A stretch of 6,766 bases of DNA. Origin: Muribaculaceae bacterium (GTDB lineage Bacteria > Bacteroidota > Bacteroidia > Bacteroidales > Muribaculaceae). Both the position numbers and the translations under genes were made by a program. The stretch lies in NCBI GenBank assembly GCA_902836725.1, contig CADFRV010000141.1:1-6766 (forward strand), in the 5' to 3' direction. The notes beneath the pieces were generated by a model. The model was not told where the DNA came from. It saw only the letters and a program-made list of their open reading frames with translations, and made no database searches. Of this stretch, positions 5,876-6,766 are shown piece by piece. The first letter of the stretch is position 1; each line of letters starts with the position of its first letter.

Positions 5876-6742
5876 TTAGTCGAGAGGTTTTACACGGATG
5901 TTGCGGAACCATACGTTGTCGCCGTGGTCCTGGAATCCGATATATCCTTCGTGGTTCTCGCCGCCGCAGTTGTTGAGAAGTTCGAAAGCGAGGGGCCAGT
6001 TGGTTTCGCTGAACTTGCTGTTCTGGAGCATTTCGGTCCACTGGGGAGTCCAGAGGTGGTATTCAACAACGTTCTCGCCGTTCTGTGAGTGTACTACAGT
6101 GCCTTTGTAAACGAGGATCTTTGCCTTGTTCCATTCGCCGAAAGGTTTCTGGTTCTGGGGTTTGGCGGGGATCATGTCGTAGAGGGATGCCGACATGCGG
6201 TTGCCGTCAACACCGAGTTTTGCGTCGGGGTGGTTGGCGTTGTCGAGCACCTGGTATTCGGGTGCGGAGATGTAGATGGGTTCAAGCTGCTGTGAGCCGT
6301 CTTCCTTGTTGGAAACAACCTCCTGGCCGAGATAGAAGATACCGGAGTTGCCACCTTTGGAAACTTTCCATTCCACTTCAAGCTCGAAGTTGCCGAGTTT
6401 CTTGGCGAAGATAAGGTCGCCGCCGTCGCCGGTCTGGGCCTCGCCGCCACCTGCGCCGTTGAACTTGATGGCACCGTCCTCCACGGTCCAGCGTCCGGGA
6501 ACGGTGTCTTTACCGTAGCCGCGCCATCCTGTGAAGTCCTTGCCGTTGAAGATCACGTAGTAGCCTTCTGCATCCTGGGGGAAGGAGGCGAGGTCTACCT
6601 GCTCGTTTTCAAGCACAGTGTAGGGAGCTGCTGCTACTGTGTCTGCGGCTTCTGCTGCTTCGGCGTTGTTTGCCTGTTTGTTTCCGCACGATGCCATGGC
6701 TGCCGCTACGAGCACCGGCGCGAATAAGATTGCTCTTTTCAT
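5876..6742 (-). CDS. DUF1080 / 3-keto-disaccharide hydrolase family lipoprotein
   Basis: Residues 1-18 form a lipoprotein signal, MKRAILFAPVLVAAAMAS, followed by Cys19 as the lipidation site; Met at -3 is a slightly weak lipobox. A low-complexity linker rich in Ala, Glu and Asn (21-40) follows. The rest is a DUF1080 (PF06439) domain with a concanavalin-like fold: FNGKDFTGW at 65-73, WTVEDGAIKF at 85-94, GDLIF at 108-112, NFELEVEWKV at 118-127, GGNSGIFYL at 130-138, PEYQVLDN at 161-168, GEWNKAKI at 202-209 and the closing GYIGFQDHGDNVWFRNIRVK at 266-285. Family members act on 3-keto glycosides made by Gfo/Idh/MocA-type oxidoreductases, some as hydrolases and some possibly as binding proteins. 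The envelope location matches the exported TIM-barrel protein encoded 13 bases downstream. No strong acidic surface-export signal follows Cys19. An in-frame TGA at 6749-6751 fixes the start. Only 24 upstream bases are in view, so promoter and earlier operon genes cannot be judged. Confidence 0.92.
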   Translation of the reverse strand: MKRAILFAPVLVAAAMASCGNKQANNAEAAEAADTVAAAPYTVLENEQVDLASFPQDAEGYYVIFNGKDFTGWRGYGKDTVPGRWTVEDGAIKFNGAGGGEAQTGDGGDLIFAKKLGNFELEVEWKVSKGGNSGIFYLGQEVVSNKEDGSQQLEPIYISAPEYQVLDNANHPDAKLGVDGNRMSASLYDMIPAKPQNQKPFGEWNKAKILVYKGTVVHSQNGENVVEYHLWTPQWTEMLQNSKFSETNWPLAFELLNNCGGENHEGYIGFQDHGDNVWFRNIRVKPLD

Positions 6743-6766
6743 ATCGGTTCAGATATAGATATAGTT

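Noticed and set aside
6085..6414. Plus-strand frames opposite the DUF1080 gene, up to 109 codons
   Set aside because: Arg/Cys/Trp-rich translations typical of antisense shadows; the minus-strand protein has complete family motifs.
6750..6757. TATATCTG on the minus strand as a Bacteroidetes -7 promoter element (TAnnTTTG)
   Set aside because: One mismatch, only 7 bases from the ATG, and the -33 region lies outside the window, so it cannot be supported.

Overview
The window looks like a chromosomal stretch of a Bacteroidales bacterium. A gut lineage such as Muribaculaceae or Bacteroidaceae is a fair guess, but no rRNA or marker is present to fix it. The reasons are: no Shine-Dalgarno-like sites before the starts, with A-rich leaders instead; a TatC with the long first periplasmic loop familiar from Bacteroidetes; a RecQ of about 635 residues lacking an HRDC domain; and a lipoprotein of the DUF1080 / 3-keto-disaccharide hydrolase family paired with an exported sugar-isomerase-like TIM barrel. 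There are five complete genes, two on the plus strand and three on the minus strand, converging on an AT-rich spacer.

Left half (80-3721, plus): recJ, a 5'-3' single-strand DNA exonuclease, is followed after 9 bases by a recQ-type helicase. The two form a tight operon whose products could act together: RecQ unwinds and RecJ trims the 5' strand, as at DNA ends, gaps or stalled forks. All catalytic motifs are intact in both. The recQ start lies in the same frame as recJ, separated from it by one TGA and three sense codons.

Middle (3722-4048): a non-coding spacer between the convergent units. It holds a compact GC hairpin with T-rich flanks on both sides (probable bidirectional terminator) and a second long hairpin with a T-run reading on the plus strand. 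The 150 bases between them have no convincing ORF.

Right half (4049-6742, minus, so transcription runs right to left): a DUF1080 lipoprotein, then 13 bases later an exported TIM-barrel protein of the sugar phosphate isomerase/epimerase type, then an 86-base gap with a perfect 14-bp hairpin, then tatC. The first two are probably one operon acting on oxidised (3-keto) glycosides in the cell envelope. tatC stands without tatA or tatB. Its nearness to a pathway whose usual oxidoreductase partner is often a Tat substrate is suggestive but unproven. Besides the genes, the clearest unexplained structures are a 15-bp perfect inverted repeat inside the signal-peptide codons of the isomerase-like gene and the 14-bp hairpin before tatC. 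No mobile element, CRISPR array, tRNA or rRNA was seen.
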